Assembly: GCF_000006445.2 (NCBI RefSeq)
Contig: NC_006045.2
Location: 930,001-994,000 of the forward strand
Direction of reading: 5' to 3'
Origin: Debaryomyces hansenii CBS767
Lineage: Eukaryota > Ascomycota > Pichiomycetes > Serinales > Debaryomycetaceae
DNA length: 64,000 bases
The position numbers were made by a program, and so were the translations under genes. Of this stretch, positions 31,801 to 41,960 are shown piece by piece (within the stretch, counting starts at the first letter, position 1; the number at the start of each line of letters is the position of its first letter). The notes beneath the pieces are model-generated. The model had not been told where the DNA came from and did no database searches. It saw only the letters and a program-made list of their open reading frames with translations.

Positions 31801-31884
31801 GCCCTGTGGCGCATCTTGGGCTAAATCTTCATCATCCCAGAAATCTCCTCCAGATTTGGCACTCTTGTTACCTTTTTTACCCAT
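28867..31884 (-). CDS. FUN12: Translation initiation factor eIF5B
   Basis: 1,005 aa from ATG 31884 (S. cerevisiae Fun12 is 1,002). The first about 400 residues are the typical Lys/Glu/Ala-rich dispensable tail, including five tandem 8-residue units near residues 349-388. The G domain follows: [16 protein letters not shown] (about 413), [28 protein letters not shown] with the catalytic His, and NKIDR. Domains II to IV complete the chalice fold, ending in [13 protein letters not shown]. eIF5B is the ribosome-dependent GTPase that joins 60S to the 48S complex at the start codon. Divergent from RBG1 across 222 bp, another translation-linked GTPase gene. Confidence 0.97.
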   Translation of the reverse strand: MGKKGNKSAKSGGDFWDDEDLAQDAPQGEEFGESNGLEGSEVTSPAPEGADTASADEVSGDFLSSIRKSKQKKAEKVVEEKNKPKDAPKVLSKKEKEKLKKEAEKQKKKEQAAIKKAQQADKKEQIKEANKQNAAAASTTSSPAEGNTPEPEAKVSTKKGGKKVPAGIAALKRQLELKKQLEEEQRRLDEEEDERRAEEEKKVAEAEAEQEANRAAKKEKERAKKEQLKAEGKLLTKKQKEEKKLQERRRQQLLQGNVSVPGLEGNADEAPKPKKIVYGKKKSTKPKTFIQHNKVQSQNKTEETKGGDDDIVEDWEKMALEDDEPIADDWEAALNDEDDEAKAAEKAEAERKTKEEAERKAKEEAERKVKEEADRKAKEEADRKAKEEAQKLAIQNKQSVPVQSDLRSPICCILGHVDTGKTKLLDKVRQTNVQGGEAGGITQQIGATYFPVDSIKQKTAVMAQHEKQTFDVPGLLIIDTPGHESFTNLRSRGSSLCNIAILVIDIMHGLEQQTLESIRLLRDRKAPFVVALNKIDRLYDWKEIPNNSFRDSYAKQTKSVQAEFQNRYEQIKVALAEQGLNSELYFQNKNMSKYVSIVPTSAVTGEGVPDLLWLLLELTQKRMSKQLMYLSKVEATILEVKVVEGFGYTIDVVLSNGILREGDRVVLCGLNGPICTNIRALLTPPPSRELRIKSEYVHNKEVKAALGVKIAANDLEKAVAGSRLVVVGEDDDEEEIMEEVMDDLTGLLDSVDTSGKGVVVQASTLGSLEALLDFLKDLKIPVMSIGLGPVYKRDIMKASTMLEKAPEYAVMLCFDVKVDKEAEQYATEQNIKIFNADIIYHLFDQFTAYQEKLLEARRKEFLEYAVLPCVLKTIQIINKRNPMIIGVDVLEGAVRIGTPICAVRQDPVTKTPNIMVLGKVVSLEVNHKSLDIVKKGQTSAGVAMRLENPSSAQPTWGRHLDETDNLYSLISRRSIDTLKDPAFRETVSRDDWVLIKKLKPVFDIK
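30721..30840 (-). repeat. 24-bp coding minisatellite in FUN12, five units
   Basis: Five tandem 24-bp units (30721, 30745, 30769, 30793, 30817) encode A(E/D)RKxKEE octads in the charged N-terminal region of eIF5B. Units differ at a few positions. Such arrays change copy number easily by slippage without breaking the frame. Confidence 0.85.
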
Positions 31885-32106
31885 ATTTAAATATATTTAA
31901 GTACTAAATATTATAAATTTTGGTTCTCTATCTCTATATTCAATACTTCAATTTGATGAAAATTTGAAATTTTTTTTGTATCACATTTTGTCGATCGAAT
32001 TTCACACTACCAATTTTTTTTTGAAGAGCTCTTAAGATGAAAAAAAACCAAATCGCAATAGAATTTATAAAGAAAACTAGAATTATTTGCTTTTGAACGT
32101 TACATT

Positions 32107-33210
32107 ATGACTACTGTTGAAAAGATTAAGGCCATCGAAGATGAGATGGCCAAAACTCAAAAGAATAAGAATACTTCTTTCCATTTAGGTCAACTTAAAG
32201 CCAAGTTGGCTAAATTGAGAAGAGAATTATTATCAGATAGTACTCCTTCTGGAGGTGGTGGTGGTGCCGGGTTTGATGTGGCAAGAACAGGTGTAGCAAC
32301 TATTGGATTCGTAGGTTTCCCATCTGTGGGTAAATCTACGTTATTGTCGAAATTAACAGGTACCCATTCAGAGGCTGCTGCATATGAGTTTACTACATTA
32401 ACCACGGTTCCAGGTATAATCAAATATAAGGGTGCCAAACTTCAAATGTTGGATTTGCCAGGTATTATTGAGGGTGCTAAGGATGGTAAAGGTAGAGGTA
32501 AACAAGTTATTGCTGTTGCAAGGTCTGTGAATTTATTATTTTTAGTCTTGGACGTCAACAAGCCGTTGCAACATAAGAGAATCATTGAATACGAGCTCGA
32601 GGGGGTAGGAATAAGAATCAACAAGGAGCCACCAAATATTGTCATTCAAAAGAAAGAAAGAGGAGGTATTAATATTACCAGCACTTCGCCAATGACCCAC
32701 TTGGATAACGATGAAATCAGGGCAGTTATGTCAGAATATAAGATCAACTCGGCCAACATTGCCTTCAGGTGTGATGCGACCGTCGACGATTTGATCGATG
32801 CTATTGAAATAAAGTCCAGAAGATATATACCTGCGATTTACGTTTTAAACAAAATCGATTCCTTCTCCGTCCAAGAATTGGACTTGTTATATAAGATCCC
32901 AAATGCCATCCCAATATCAGCAGGTCAAGGCTGGAATTTGGACGATTTGTTAGAAATCATGTGGGAAAAATTGAAGCTTGTCAGGGTCTACACCAAGCCG
33001 AAGGGTAAATTACCAGATTTCAATGAACCTGTGGTTTTGAGAAATGATAGATGTACAGTGGAAGATTTCTGTAATTCGATCCATAAGTCCTTGGTTTCTG
33101 ATTTTAGAAATGCTTTAGTTTTCGGAACCTCTGTGAAGCATCAACCTCAAATTGTAGGTTTAGGTCATGGTTTAGAAGATGAAGACGTGATTACTATTTT
33201 GAAAAAATAA
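32107..33210 (+). CDS. RBG1: DRG-family GTPase Rbg1
   Basis: 367 aa from ATG 32107 (S. cerevisiae Rbg1 is 369). The N-terminal helix-turn-helix ([15 protein letters not shown]) is the Tma46-contact region of DRG proteins. P-loop GFPSVGKST is at 70-78, the G2/G3 segment reads [10 protein letters not shown] and [19 protein letters not shown], and NKID is the G4. The C-terminus is a TGS domain ending in [11 protein letters not shown]. The sequences [13 protein letters not shown] and [13 protein letters not shown] choose Rbg1 over Rbg2. It associates with translating ribosomes through Tma46 and helps resolve stalled elongation. Confidence 0.95.
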   Translation: MTTVEKIKAIEDEMAKTQKNKNTSFHLGQLKAKLAKLRRELLSDSTPSGGGGGAGFDVARTGVATIGFVGFPSVGKSTLLSKLTGTHSEAAAYEFTTLTTVPGIIKYKGAKLQMLDLPGIIEGAKDGKGRGKQVIAVARSVNLLFLVLDVNKPLQHKRIIEYELEGVGIRINKEPPNIVIQKKERGGINITSTSPMTHLDNDEIRAVMSEYKINSANIAFRCDATVDDLIDAIEIKSRRYIPAIYVLNKIDSFSVQELDLLYKIPNAIPISAGQGWNLDDLLEIMWEKLKLVRVYTKPKGKLPDFNEPVVLRNDRCTVEDFCNSIHKSLVSDFRNALVFGTSVKHQPQIVGLGHGLEDEDVITILKK

Positions 33211-33577
33211 CCGTTCAAATACATGTATAATATTATAATCAATCTATATAAAACCACATATAGTATATGTAATTTACTAAGACCTTTTAATGTACAGAAA
33301 TTGGTATATTTAAGTCGTTCTCTCGTAGGGCTTGTACTGAGCTTGAGTCAACTGAAAAATTAGAAGATCACATGATACATACTGAAAATAAATTTTTAGG
33401 CCTTCTTCATTTCCAACGAAACGAATAACACTAATTGTGGTAAACAACAGAATATAGTAATATTTCTGAGCTTCAATTAATTTAGTTGGAATTTCTTAGG
33501 TCTCAAAGTGCACTAATATTGATTTGCATCAATTTATTACAGGCTAAATTTAAGATTTACTGATAGATTTAGTTAAT
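33211..33577. other. Intergenic, 367 bp, no gene seen
   Basis: Lies between RBG1 and PSE1, both plus strand. It presumably holds the RBG1 3' end and the PSE1 promoter. I recognise no RNA gene or strong motif. Confidence 0.4.
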
Positions 33578-36500
33578 ATGTCTTCATTACCAACTGAAGT
33601 TCAAGGTGTCTTGACACAGTTAGTAGATGGGTTATCGTCTTCAGATAATTCAGTTAGATCGGGGGCAGAAAAGTTGCTTGAATCTGAATGGACTAAGAAA
33701 GAAAATGTTGAAATGTTGTTGATATTTTTAGCAGAACAGGCTTGCGGTTCGGATAATGATACCTTAAAAGCATTCTGTGCCGTTTTGTTTAGACGTGTTG
33801 CCATTAGGTCTCCAAAAGAAATTGCCAGTGTAACAGATAGAACTATTGGAGTTATTGGAGAGCCCGTCAGGCAACAAATTCGTGCAATTTTGTTGCACGG
33901 CTTTACATCGCAACAATCAAATCAAGTAAGACACAAGCTTTCTGATGCTATTTCAGAAGTAGCCAAGGAAGATGCATCGCCACTGGGTTCGTGGAATGAA
34001 TTAATACCAGCGTTGTTCCAAGCCACTAAGAATTCTGACCCTAGCTTTCGCGAGTCTGCTTTTCGTGTTTTTTGTTCAGCACCTGAATTGATTGATAAGT
34101 CTTATATTAATGACGTTCTTCCAATTTTCAACACTGGATTTGAAGACGAAAGTGATGATGTTCGTATTGCCGCATGTACAGCGTTCGTTGCTTTTTTCCG
34201 TGAAATACCTAAGAGTAGCTGGCCAACATTATCTCCTTTGTTACCAAACTTATTGAATTCGTTGCCACGTTTCTTGCAGAATGGTCAGGATCAAGCGTTG
34301 TCATCTGTCTTAGAAGCTTTAATTGACTTGGTTGAATTGGCACCTAAAATGTTTAGGGAAATGTTCCCGACTATAATCGAATTTTGTGCAGCAGTTTCCA
34401 AAAACAATGAGTTAGACTCTGGTGCACGTATGGCTGGTTTAGAATTATTGACAACATTTGCAGAAGTTTCACCATCCATGTGTAAACGTACTTCATCGTA
34501 TACTGATAACATGGTGTTAATAACGTTGTCCATGCTCACTGAAGTATGTATTGATGATGAAGAAGCAGCAGACTGGAACAATAATGATGACACAGAAGAT
34601 GATGACGAAGAACCAGAATATGATGCTGCTCGTCAAGCTTTGGATCGTGTTTCTTTGAGATTAAATGGCCAAGCATTAGCAACTCCGTTATTCCAATATT
34701 TACCTGTGATGATCCAATCCTCAGCTTGGAGAGAACGTCAAGCGGCATTAATGGCTTTATCATCTGCAGCGGAAGGGTGTTCTGATGTTTTAATGACAGA
34801 AATTCCTAAAATTTTGGACATGATTTTACCAACATTACACGACAGTCATCCAAGAGTTCAATATGCCTGTTGTAATGCCTTAGGTCAAATGTCAACAGAT
34901 TTTGCGAACGTAATTCAAAGAACATCCGGTGACAGAATATTACCAGCCCTAATTTCAATGTTGACTAGCAAATCAGTTTTCAGAGTTCAAGCACACGCCG
35001 CCGCCGCATTAGTTAATTTTTCAGAAGCAGCTTCTAAAGAAATTTTAGAACCTTATTTAGACGATTTGTTGAATAATTTACTTGGGTTATTGCAATCTCC
35101 AAAGAGATACGTTCAAGAACAAGTCTTAACTACAATTGCTATTATAGCCGATGCTGCTGAGAAAAAGTTTATCAAGTACTACGATACCTTAATGCCATTA
35201 TTAACTGATGTCCTCAAAACTGATATGGGACAAGAGAATAGATTATTAAAAGCAAAGTGTGTTGAATGTTCCACATTAATTGCTTTAGCGGTCGGTAAAG
35301 AGAAGTTTGCTCCTCATAGCCAAGATCTTATTCAATTATTTGGACACATCCAAGAGACTGCTGTAGAAGATGATGACCCCATCAAGCCATATTTGGAACA
35401 AGGCTGGGGTAGAATTTGTCGTATTATTGGAAAAGATTTCGTACCATACTTGCCTGCAGTTTTACCACCATTATTGAATGCGGCTAAAGCTACACAAGAT
35501 ATTTCATTGCTAGAGGAAGATGAGGCCGAGGAGTACAATACAAATGATGAATGGGATGTCATCAATTTATCTGGTAGACTTATAGCTGTTCACACTGCTG
35601 CTCTTGACGATAAAGTGTCGGCGATGGATTTATTAAGAACATACGCTATTCAATTAAAAGGTGACTTTTACCCTTGGGTCAAAGAAATTGTTCAAGATAT
35701 TGGTATCCCAGCGCTTGATTTTTACTTGCATGATGGTGTACGTGCATCTGCAGCTTTAACTTTGGCATCTTTATTAAAATGTTCAGTGGTTGCAACCGGT
35801 AATAACTCGAACGAAACATTGCAGATATGGTCTCAAATATCTAATAAGTTAGTCGATGTTCTAACAAACGAACCTGTACCAGAATTATTGGTCGCATATT
35901 ACACTTCATTAGTGGAATCTATTGGCGTATTAGGTGCAAACTCATTATCTCAAACACAATTGGAATCTTTGGCAAAATCCATTAATTCGAATTTAACTGA
36001 GATTTACGAACGTATAAAAGCACGCGACAATGAAGATGACGAATACACTGAAGAAGTTGATGATGAGGAAGACGAATATACTGATGAGGAATTATTAGAT
36101 GAAATTAATAAAGCAATTTCAGCTATTTTCAAAAATTCTAAGACAAATTTCTTACCAGCTTTCCAAATTTTGGTTCCAACTATCGCTTCATTCATTAATG
36201 ATGAAAACACGAATATTAAGCTTTGTGGTTTATGTACTGTGTGCGATATATTGGAGCATTGTGGTACTGATTCAGTTGTTTACAAAGACATGTTTATTAA
36301 TGTTGTTGGTGAATCATTAACTTCGTCCCATGCTTCAATTCGCCAGGCTGCTTCATACGCAGTAGGTATGGCAGCCCAGCATGGTGGTAATGCCTACGGT
36401 GAGTTTTGTTTGGCCTGTTTAGGACCAATTTTCAAAATGGCCTCTGTCCCAGATGCTCGTGCTGATGATAATATTCACGCTACGGAAAATTCCATCTCTA

Positions 36501-36853
36501 CTTTGGCTAAGATTTTCCACAGTTTCGGTTCCTCAATACCTAATTTAGATACTCTCATACAACAATGGATTGATTTATTACCTGTTGTCCAAGACGAAGA
36601 AGCAGCACCATTTGCTTATTCTTTCTTGTGTCATTTAATCCAAAACCAACATCCTAGTGTTACAAGTCAGGTCCCCAAGGTTGTCGACGCTGTTATTCAG
36701 GCGTTATCGCATGCATCTATCTCAGGTAATACTGCTGAAAGGACAGCCGCTGCTACGAGACAATTACTTGGTAATATACCACAAACTGAAGCCGTGGCTT
36801 TATTACAAAAATATCCTGCCGAGTTGCTGGTTATCCAAAAATGGTTTTCCTAG
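33578..36853 (+). CDS. PSE1: Karyopherin/importin beta Pse1 (Kap121)
   Basis: 1,091 aa from ATG 33578 (S. cerevisiae Pse1 is 1,089). The whole chain is HEAT repeats. Clear family landmarks: SVRSGAEKLLESEW near the start, the acidic loop after TEVCIDDEEAADWN (about 325-350), WRERQAALMALSSAAEGCSD, HPRVQYACCNALGQMSTDF, and FYLHDGVRASAALTLASLL. A second acidic stretch lies near residues 816-840. Pse1 imports ribosomal proteins, Pho4, Spo12 and others, binding Ran-GTP at the N-terminal repeats. It ends 119 bp before BUD6. No defects. Confidence 0.96.
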   Translation: MSSLPTEVQGVLTQLVDGLSSSDNSVRSGAEKLLESEWTKKENVEMLLIFLAEQACGSDNDTLKAFCAVLFRRVAIRSPKEIASVTDRTIGVIGEPVRQQIRAILLHGFTSQQSNQVRHKLSDAISEVAKEDASPLGSWNELIPALFQATKNSDPSFRESAFRVFCSAPELIDKSYINDVLPIFNTGFEDESDDVRIAACTAFVAFFREIPKSSWPTLSPLLPNLLNSLPRFLQNGQDQALSSVLEALIDLVELAPKMFREMFPTIIEFCAAVSKNNELDSGARMAGLELLTTFAEVSPSMCKRTSSYTDNMVLITLSMLTEVCIDDEEAADWNNNDDTEDDDEEPEYDAARQALDRVSLRLNGQALATPLFQYLPVMIQSSAWRERQAALMALSSAAEGCSDVLMTEIPKILDMILPTLHDSHPRVQYACCNALGQMSTDFANVIQRTSGDRILPALISMLTSKSVFRVQAHAAAALVNFSEAASKEILEPYLDDLLNNLLGLLQSPKRYVQEQVLTTIAIIADAAEKKFIKYYDTLMPLLTDVLKTDMGQENRLLKAKCVECSTLIALAVGKEKFAPHSQDLIQLFGHIQETAVEDDDPIKPYLEQGWGRICRIIGKDFVPYLPAVLPPLLNAAKATQDISLLEEDEAEEYNTNDEWDVINLSGRLIAVHTAALDDKVSAMDLLRTYAIQLKGDFYPWVKEIVQDIGIPALDFYLHDGVRASAALTLASLLKCSVVATGNNSNETLQIWSQISNKLVDVLTNEPVPELLVAYYTSLVESIGVLGANSLSQTQLESLAKSINSNLTEIYERIKARDNEDDEYTEEVDDEEDEYTDEELLDEINKAISAIFKNSKTNFLPAFQILVPTIASFINDENTNIKLCGLCTVCDILEHCGTDSVVYKDMFINVVGESLTSSHASIRQAASYAVGMAAQHGGNAYGEFCLACLGPIFKMASVPDARADDNIHATENSISTLAKIFHSFGSSIPNLDTLIQQWIDLLPVVQDEEAAPFAYSFLCHLIQNQHPSVTSQVPKVVDAVIQALSHASISGNTAERTAAATRQLLGNIPQTEAVALLQKYPAELLVIQKWFS

Positions 36854-36972
36854 ATCTCATTTAGTATATTGATAATTTAGATATTCATACAAGTTCTTAA
36901 AATTGTAGAGAAATATTTGGACTGCATATTGCGTTTTGTTGATCTAAACGGAAAAAGGTAGACAGCAAAAAC

Positions 36973-39063
36973 ATGTTAGATCACAGTTATGAAATAGAGA
37001 CTAACGTTAGTTCATTAAACATGTCGACTTCTTCTTCAAGTTCTATATCATCAGCAAAATCTGGAAGTAAAAGTCAATCGTTGAATACGATTGAATCTAG
37101 TGTTACCAGACTTTTAGTCTCAACAAAACATTTATTGGAGAGTCTAACGCAGTGGGCGAGAAGGGAAGCTGACGACAAGTTTGTCTCAGATGCTTATGTT
37201 AAATTAGGAAACGACTTTCGTGCTGCATCTAGAGCATTTACAAATGCAGGAGTTGATATTTCTGATATTGGTGATGTGCCTCAAGCGTTAAGAATTATTT
37301 TGGAGGCTGCGTTGAGTGAAGCTCCTACCCAAGGAAACCTAGATAGATTTTTGCCAAATATCAGAAACATAATTGTAACATTGTTACAAAACTTGAAAAA
37401 TAAACAAGTGAAGGCAAAATCTTTATCATATGAAAAGCAACAAAAGGAAAAGCCCGATGGCATAGAAAATACTACTAACTCTAAGACTGTATCGGTTCCT
37501 ATTCGAAATCAAGAATCGACTACTAGTAGGCCGCCTAGATCACTGCAAGGAAGCCTGAATGATGCATTAGTACAGCTCCAAAAGGGTAATTCTTTGCAAC
37601 GCCGTGCTTCGAAAAGATTCAGTGCCTATCAATATGCTAAACTCACAAATCATTCACCTAACAATAACTTGGCAAGAATCGTATCGACGGAATCCTACAA
37701 AATACCCGAGGAACCGACACTGAAGTCTGATGTGAATGAAACACTCAACAGCTCTGATTTCCAAGAGAGTGGCACTACTCATATATTCCTTAGAATTAAT
37801 AATAGAACCAAGAAGGTTAATATTAGATTACCGGTTACTTTTGCTGCATTGCGTTTACTTTTTGTTGAAAAATTTGCCTATTCACCAGGTACTTCATCCT
37901 TTCCTGAAATTTATATGCAAGATCCACAAACTGGAGTCTCTTATGAGTTGGAAGAACATTTGTTAGAAGTTGATGTAAAACAAGGTAGTGTTTTATGCTT
38001 GAACGAGCCAGAAACACTGACAGTCATTTTGAAACAACTTGAAGATAAAATTCAAAATCTAAACACCAAATTTGATGAAGTCAATTCAAATACACTTACT
38101 GAATTGAAAAATACCATTAAATCTATTCAATTGAACCCTCCTTCGCCTGTGGTGAGCAAGGAACCTCATCTTTCTTCTAATCCAAGCTCAATAAATAAGG
38201 AAGATTTCAAAGAATTGGAAAGTATTCAGACAGAATTGAGAGTTATTAGACAGACTCAAAATGCCAATAGAGCAGGTATAAAAGAATCTGTTACTCACTT
38301 GTTAAGAAGGGTAAAGGATTTTCAAGAGAGTGGTCTTAATGTTTCAAAGTCATCAAACAGAGCCTATATGGACTCCTGTAATACTAAATTATCTGAAGGT
38401 TCAGATTCTTTATTGACGAAGGTTGATGACTTACAAGATATAATGGAGGCTTTAAGAAAAGATGTTGCTCAAAGAGGCGTTAGAGTTGGCGAACAGCAGC
38501 TTAAGAACACGTACAAAGAAATTGAAAAGGCTAGGGATTCTTTGAAAGGTATGACAGATTACATTGATAGGGAAAAAATGCAATGGAAGAAAATTTGGGA
38601 AAGCGAGTTAGACAAAGTTTGTGAAGAACAACAATTTTTCAACTTACAAAGTGATTTGACCCATGACCTTGAAGATGATATTAAAAAGATTGAAGAAACA
38701 TTTAATTTAATAGAGCAATGCTCTCTTGAACAAAGTAAACAAAATGCTTATAAACGAAATAAATTTGTGTCGCAACTATATATTCCCGAACCAGGTGAAA
38801 GCTTTCACAGCATAAAAGATGAAGTTTTAAATGAGGTTGCCGCCTTAAAACCAGATCATGAAAAACGTTTACAAGCCATAACCAAAGCAGAAAAAATAAG
38901 AGAGAAAGAAAGAGAAATGATGAGACTCGATAAGTTTCAAGAAGAATTGGGAGATTTCGTTGATGATAGTAAGTTGAAGAAATCAGGTGGTATAGATGAA
39001 TTGGAAAGAATGAGACAGCTCAGAGATAATGAAAACTTAAAAAGCTCTTTCGGAATAATTTAA
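36973..39063 (+). CDS. BUD6: Actin-interacting polarity protein Bud6/Aip3
   Basis: 696 aa from ATG 36973; a second in-frame Met at residue 17 could also serve. The N-terminal domain (about 35-145, IESSVTRLLVSTKHLLESLTQWAR) is the conserved Bud6 region. A middle globular part contains IFLRINNRTKKVNIRLPVTF. The C-terminal core (about 390-640) is a long coiled coil, as in the formin-activating Bud6 core and flank. Bud6 supplies actin monomers to formins Bni1/Bnr1 in the polarisome. It is shorter than S. cerevisiae Bud6 (788 aa), mostly in the linker. Its stop codon TAA (39061-39063) overlaps the stop codon of EST2 on the other strand. Confidence 0.92.
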   Translation: MLDHSYEIETNVSSLNMSTSSSSSISSAKSGSKSQSLNTIESSVTRLLVSTKHLLESLTQWARREADDKFVSDAYVKLGNDFRAASRAFTNAGVDISDIGDVPQALRIILEAALSEAPTQGNLDRFLPNIRNIIVTLLQNLKNKQVKAKSLSYEKQQKEKPDGIENTTNSKTVSVPIRNQESTTSRPPRSLQGSLNDALVQLQKGNSLQRRASKRFSAYQYAKLTNHSPNNNLARIVSTESYKIPEEPTLKSDVNETLNSSDFQESGTTHIFLRINNRTKKVNIRLPVTFAALRLLFVEKFAYSPGTSSFPEIYMQDPQTGVSYELEEHLLEVDVKQGSVLCLNEPETLTVILKQLEDKIQNLNTKFDEVNSNTLTELKNTIKSIQLNPPSPVVSKEPHLSSNPSSINKEDFKELESIQTELRVIRQTQNANRAGIKESVTHLLRRVKDFQESGLNVSKSSNRAYMDSCNTKLSEGSDSLLTKVDDLQDIMEALRKDVAQRGVRVGEQQLKNTYKEIEKARDSLKGMTDYIDREKMQWKKIWESELDKVCEEQQFFNLQSDLTHDLEDDIKKIEETFNLIEQCSLEQSKQNAYKRNKFVSQLYIPEPGESFHSIKDEVLNEVAALKPDHEKRLQAITKAEKIREKEREMMRLDKFQEELGDFVDDSKLKKSGGIDELERMRQLRDNENLKSSFGII

Positions 39064-41744
39064 AGCATTCTCGAATTCTCAAGCCACGAGTTAGTGTTTT
39101 GAAATACCGAGTTTTTAGAAAGTTTTGAAATTATGACCTTTCTAAACATAGTACTTATTTCTTCCATACCAGCTTTGTTAGGATTAACTAACTGGTACTT
39201 TCTTAACGTCATATGGAGCAAACTCAATAGAAATTCTTGAAAAGGTTGTTCATCAAATTCACCCAGTCGCATTAAGATTTCCTTAAAATGAACGTAGTAT
39301 GATTCAATAATAGCGTTCAATATAATTGCAATGTTTTTTAGTGCTGCCTTAAAAGAAACTAATTCCAATTTTATAAAATGGTCTGCTAGCCTCACTTTAT
39401 AGCACCATTGTAAATATAAATATACGGACTTAAATGATTTATACTTTGAAAGTGATATAAAAGAACTATTAGAATCAGCATCCGGCAGTATTTCTAATGT
39501 GGATGGGTTAATCTTTAATCCCACAAACTTGATACTATCTTCCAAGTCCATAGTAGTCTCGGCCCAATACGTTTTGCTAGTATTTACAAAGGCCCCACTC
39601 GACTGGAACTCTTGTCCCAATACTATATCGTATACTTTTTGGCATTGACTTCTGTCAGTAGAAATCACTAGAAAATCGTCTACTAACCTTAATAGAATCG
39701 AATCTGAATTATCATTCAATAAAAATTGAAAATTTTCGTCGACTAACGAGTTATAAACCAAATTACAAAGTGTTGCCAGAAGAGGTAAACCTTGGAATAC
39801 TCCCTTTGTCCTTCTAAAATATTTTTCAGTATTATTTGGCAGAACCATGGTTGAGTGAAAAACGTGCTCTCTGACGGTTTCTAAAACTTGCGACTTTCTA
39901 AATCGGAAGGTTTTGGCCTTATCCACAATGATTTTTGGGGATCTATTAAATTGAAAGTTAGAACATTGTCCTTCCAAAATATTATATTCCTGAACATTAG
40001 ATTCGTTTTTGATCACATAACGCTGTTTTTTGAGCTCCTGCTTAAAAACTGAGGACTCAACAAACTGTCTAATATAATATACCTTGTCGCTGCTATCTTC
40101 AGCAAATAGCTCCTCAACTGATTTTAATATTCTATCTTGGCTCACGTTGTCAAAACAGTGTTTCATATCAAATTTCAACATAAATAGTTTCGGAATATGT
40201 GTATATTTATTGATAAGATCATGCTTGAATAAACATATGTTATGTGCAATATCTCGTAATGAAAAGCATCTTGGGTGGCTCTTCTTGTCTAATCTTAATT
40301 TATCTCTTTCCTTTTGAAGAAGTAATTCACGGATTGGTCTAATGTTATTATTCATGTGATTTAAATATTGGAATTTCTGTGTTTCTTTTTCCTTTTTGTT
40401 CAAGTTATTTGAACCAATTATTTGCTTTATTGGAATACATAATGCTCTAAAATCGTTTGATTTTGGAAGTAGCCTCAAACGTCCAATATTGTATTTCTTA
40501 AATGCACTAGTTTCGTTAAATTCCACGGAAACAGTAGTTTCAACAAGATAGTTCTTAACATAGTCATTCAACCATTTATTAGTTATTCGCTTCCATTCAT
40601 TATGCGGATAATGTAATATATCTTTACTTAATATACCATGTGATACTTCTGTAACATACCAAAACGACCCCACTAATTTACAAATATAAACTGAAAGAAA
40701 CCATTCCATGAAGCTTGAAAATAGGCTTACACGTAATTTGTAGTCCTGCTTCGACGTTATCTCTGATGTCTTCCCAAGCCAGTATATATGAGATAATTGA
40801 ATAGAAGATATGAGCTGGTCCTTAAGGAATTTATCATTTTTACCTGCTTTTATAAATCTAACTATTTTTTTGATAACTTCTGATTTATTTTTAGGAGTAC
40901 CCCAGGTATTTAACGGAAATATTTTACCAGTAACTATTAATACAAATCTTATTACCACAGAAATCTCGGTTACGTAGTCAAAGTTTGTTTTTATTGTCTT
41001 TGGCTGAAAACTTGTGCATATTTCCTTATAGATTGAAGAATAGTTACATTTTGAATCATTATGTATAATTTGGTTACATAACCTTTTCAATGGTCGGAAC
41101 TTTTTAGGAAGGTTCCTTCTGTATTTGAATGTCTCCCGAGGAACGATATCTTCTATTAAATCGAGTGGTTCATCTGAAAAGAACCTCAAGGAGTTAATAA
41201 CCTTAGTCTGGTTCTTGTATAACATTCTTGATTTCAGGAGCAGCTCAGAAATCTTCGATTTGAAGCTGGGCAAAAGACCAAACAATTGCATATAGTTTAC
41301 ATCGCTTATTTTAATAAAACACTTAGTAGTCAACACTAAATTCAAAAACCTAATTTTACCAATTCGGTTGAAAAGTCTGTTCCAACTCTCATTCTTCAAA
41401 AAATTAACTTGGAAACTAACGTATGGATTAAAAATTTTGGATCCCCATACTGAATTTGATGATGGATCGTGATAACCATTAACAAGCGTGTTCAGCGAGT
41501 TTTCTCTTATTAAGTGAGCAATAACAGAGTCAACTAATTCAACATGTGAATTGGCCTCAAACAAGTGATATCGATAGTTGTAATCTTCATGCGTAGCTAC
41601 TGTCTCTTCAACAATTATGGATTCATGTAGAAGCCTCAAATATTCATCTGATTTTTCAAACACAGACAGTTTCAAAAGTAATTTAGCATCCAATTCTGGG
41701 TATTTACATATTAAATAATCTATGAAAGATTGTCCATTTTCCAT
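39060..41744 (-). CDS. EST2: Telomerase reverse transcriptase
   Basis: I start at the first ATG, 41744 (894 aa; S. cerevisiae Est2 is 884). The frame runs 22 codons further upstream but only to a GTG after a stop. RT motifs typical of TERT are visible: motif A LKFDMKHCFDNV (about 526, catalytic Asp), motif B' KGVFQGLPLLATLCNLVY (about 648), motif C LLRLVDDFLVISTD (about 690, two catalytic Asp), and motif E further on. The TRBD region before motif 1 includes FWYVTEVSHG and RLLPKSNDFRALCIPI (motifs 1 and 2). Codon use is poor, as expected for a very weakly expressed gene. It converges on BUD6 with overlapping stops and diverges from TAD3 across 145 bp. Confidence 0.95.
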   Translation of the reverse strand: MENGQSFIDYLICKYPELDAKLLLKLSVFEKSDEYLRLLHESIIVEETVATHEDYNYRYHLFEANSHVELVDSVIAHLIRENSLNTLVNGYHDPSSNSVWGSKIFNPYVSFQVNFLKNESWNRLFNRIGKIRFLNLVLTTKCFIKISDVNYMQLFGLLPSFKSKISELLLKSRMLYKNQTKVINSLRFFSDEPLDLIEDIVPRETFKYRRNLPKKFRPLKRLCNQIIHNDSKCNYSSIYKEICTSFQPKTIKTNFDYVTEISVVIRFVLIVTGKIFPLNTWGTPKNKSEVIKKIVRFIKAGKNDKFLKDQLISSIQLSHIYWLGKTSEITSKQDYKLRVSLFSSFMEWFLSVYICKLVGSFWYVTEVSHGILSKDILHYPHNEWKRITNKWLNDYVKNYLVETTVSVEFNETSAFKKYNIGRLRLLPKSNDFRALCIPIKQIIGSNNLNKKEKETQKFQYLNHMNNNIRPIRELLLQKERDKLRLDKKSHPRCFSLRDIAHNICLFKHDLINKYTHIPKLFMLKFDMKHCFDNVSQDRILKSVEELFAEDSSDKVYYIRQFVESSVFKQELKKQRYVIKNESNVQEYNILEGQCSNFQFNRSPKIIVDKAKTFRFRKSQVLETVREHVFHSTMVLPNNTEKYFRRTKGVFQGLPLLATLCNLVYNSLVDENFQFLLNDNSDSILLRLVDDFLVISTDRSQCQKVYDIVLGQEFQSSGAFVNTSKTYWAETTMDLEDSIKFVGLKINPSTLEILPDADSNSSFISLSKYKSFKSVYLYLQWCYKVRLADHFIKLELVSFKAALKNIAIILNAIIESYYVHFKEILMRLGEFDEQPFQEFLLSLLHMTLRKYQLVNPNKAGMEEISTMFRKVIISKLSKNSVFQNTNSWLENSRML

Positions 41745-41867
41745 TTCCTGAGTGCAAGAATTGGCATTCCCAAGCTCTTCTGCATTAAATAAAGAATTTA
41801 ATGATTTCACAATATTTCACTGCGATCTCAGAAAATCAAAACCCGAATTAAATAACCTCCGGGACTA

Positions 41868-41960
41868 ATGAAAGAAGTCACTGCAACAAATGGTATTCAA
41901 GAATTTCAACAAAATAAACTCATTTATAGCAGACTTATCGAAACTGGTGAAAATTATTAA
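41868..41960 (+). promoter_or_regulatory. Possible upstream ORF before TAD3
   Basis: ATG 41868 opens a 30-codon frame that ends in TAA at 41958-41960. It precedes and overlaps the first possible TAD3 start (41890) but closes 16 bp before the second (41977). If transcribed, it would reduce TAD3 initiation or favour the second ATG. Confidence 0.3.
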
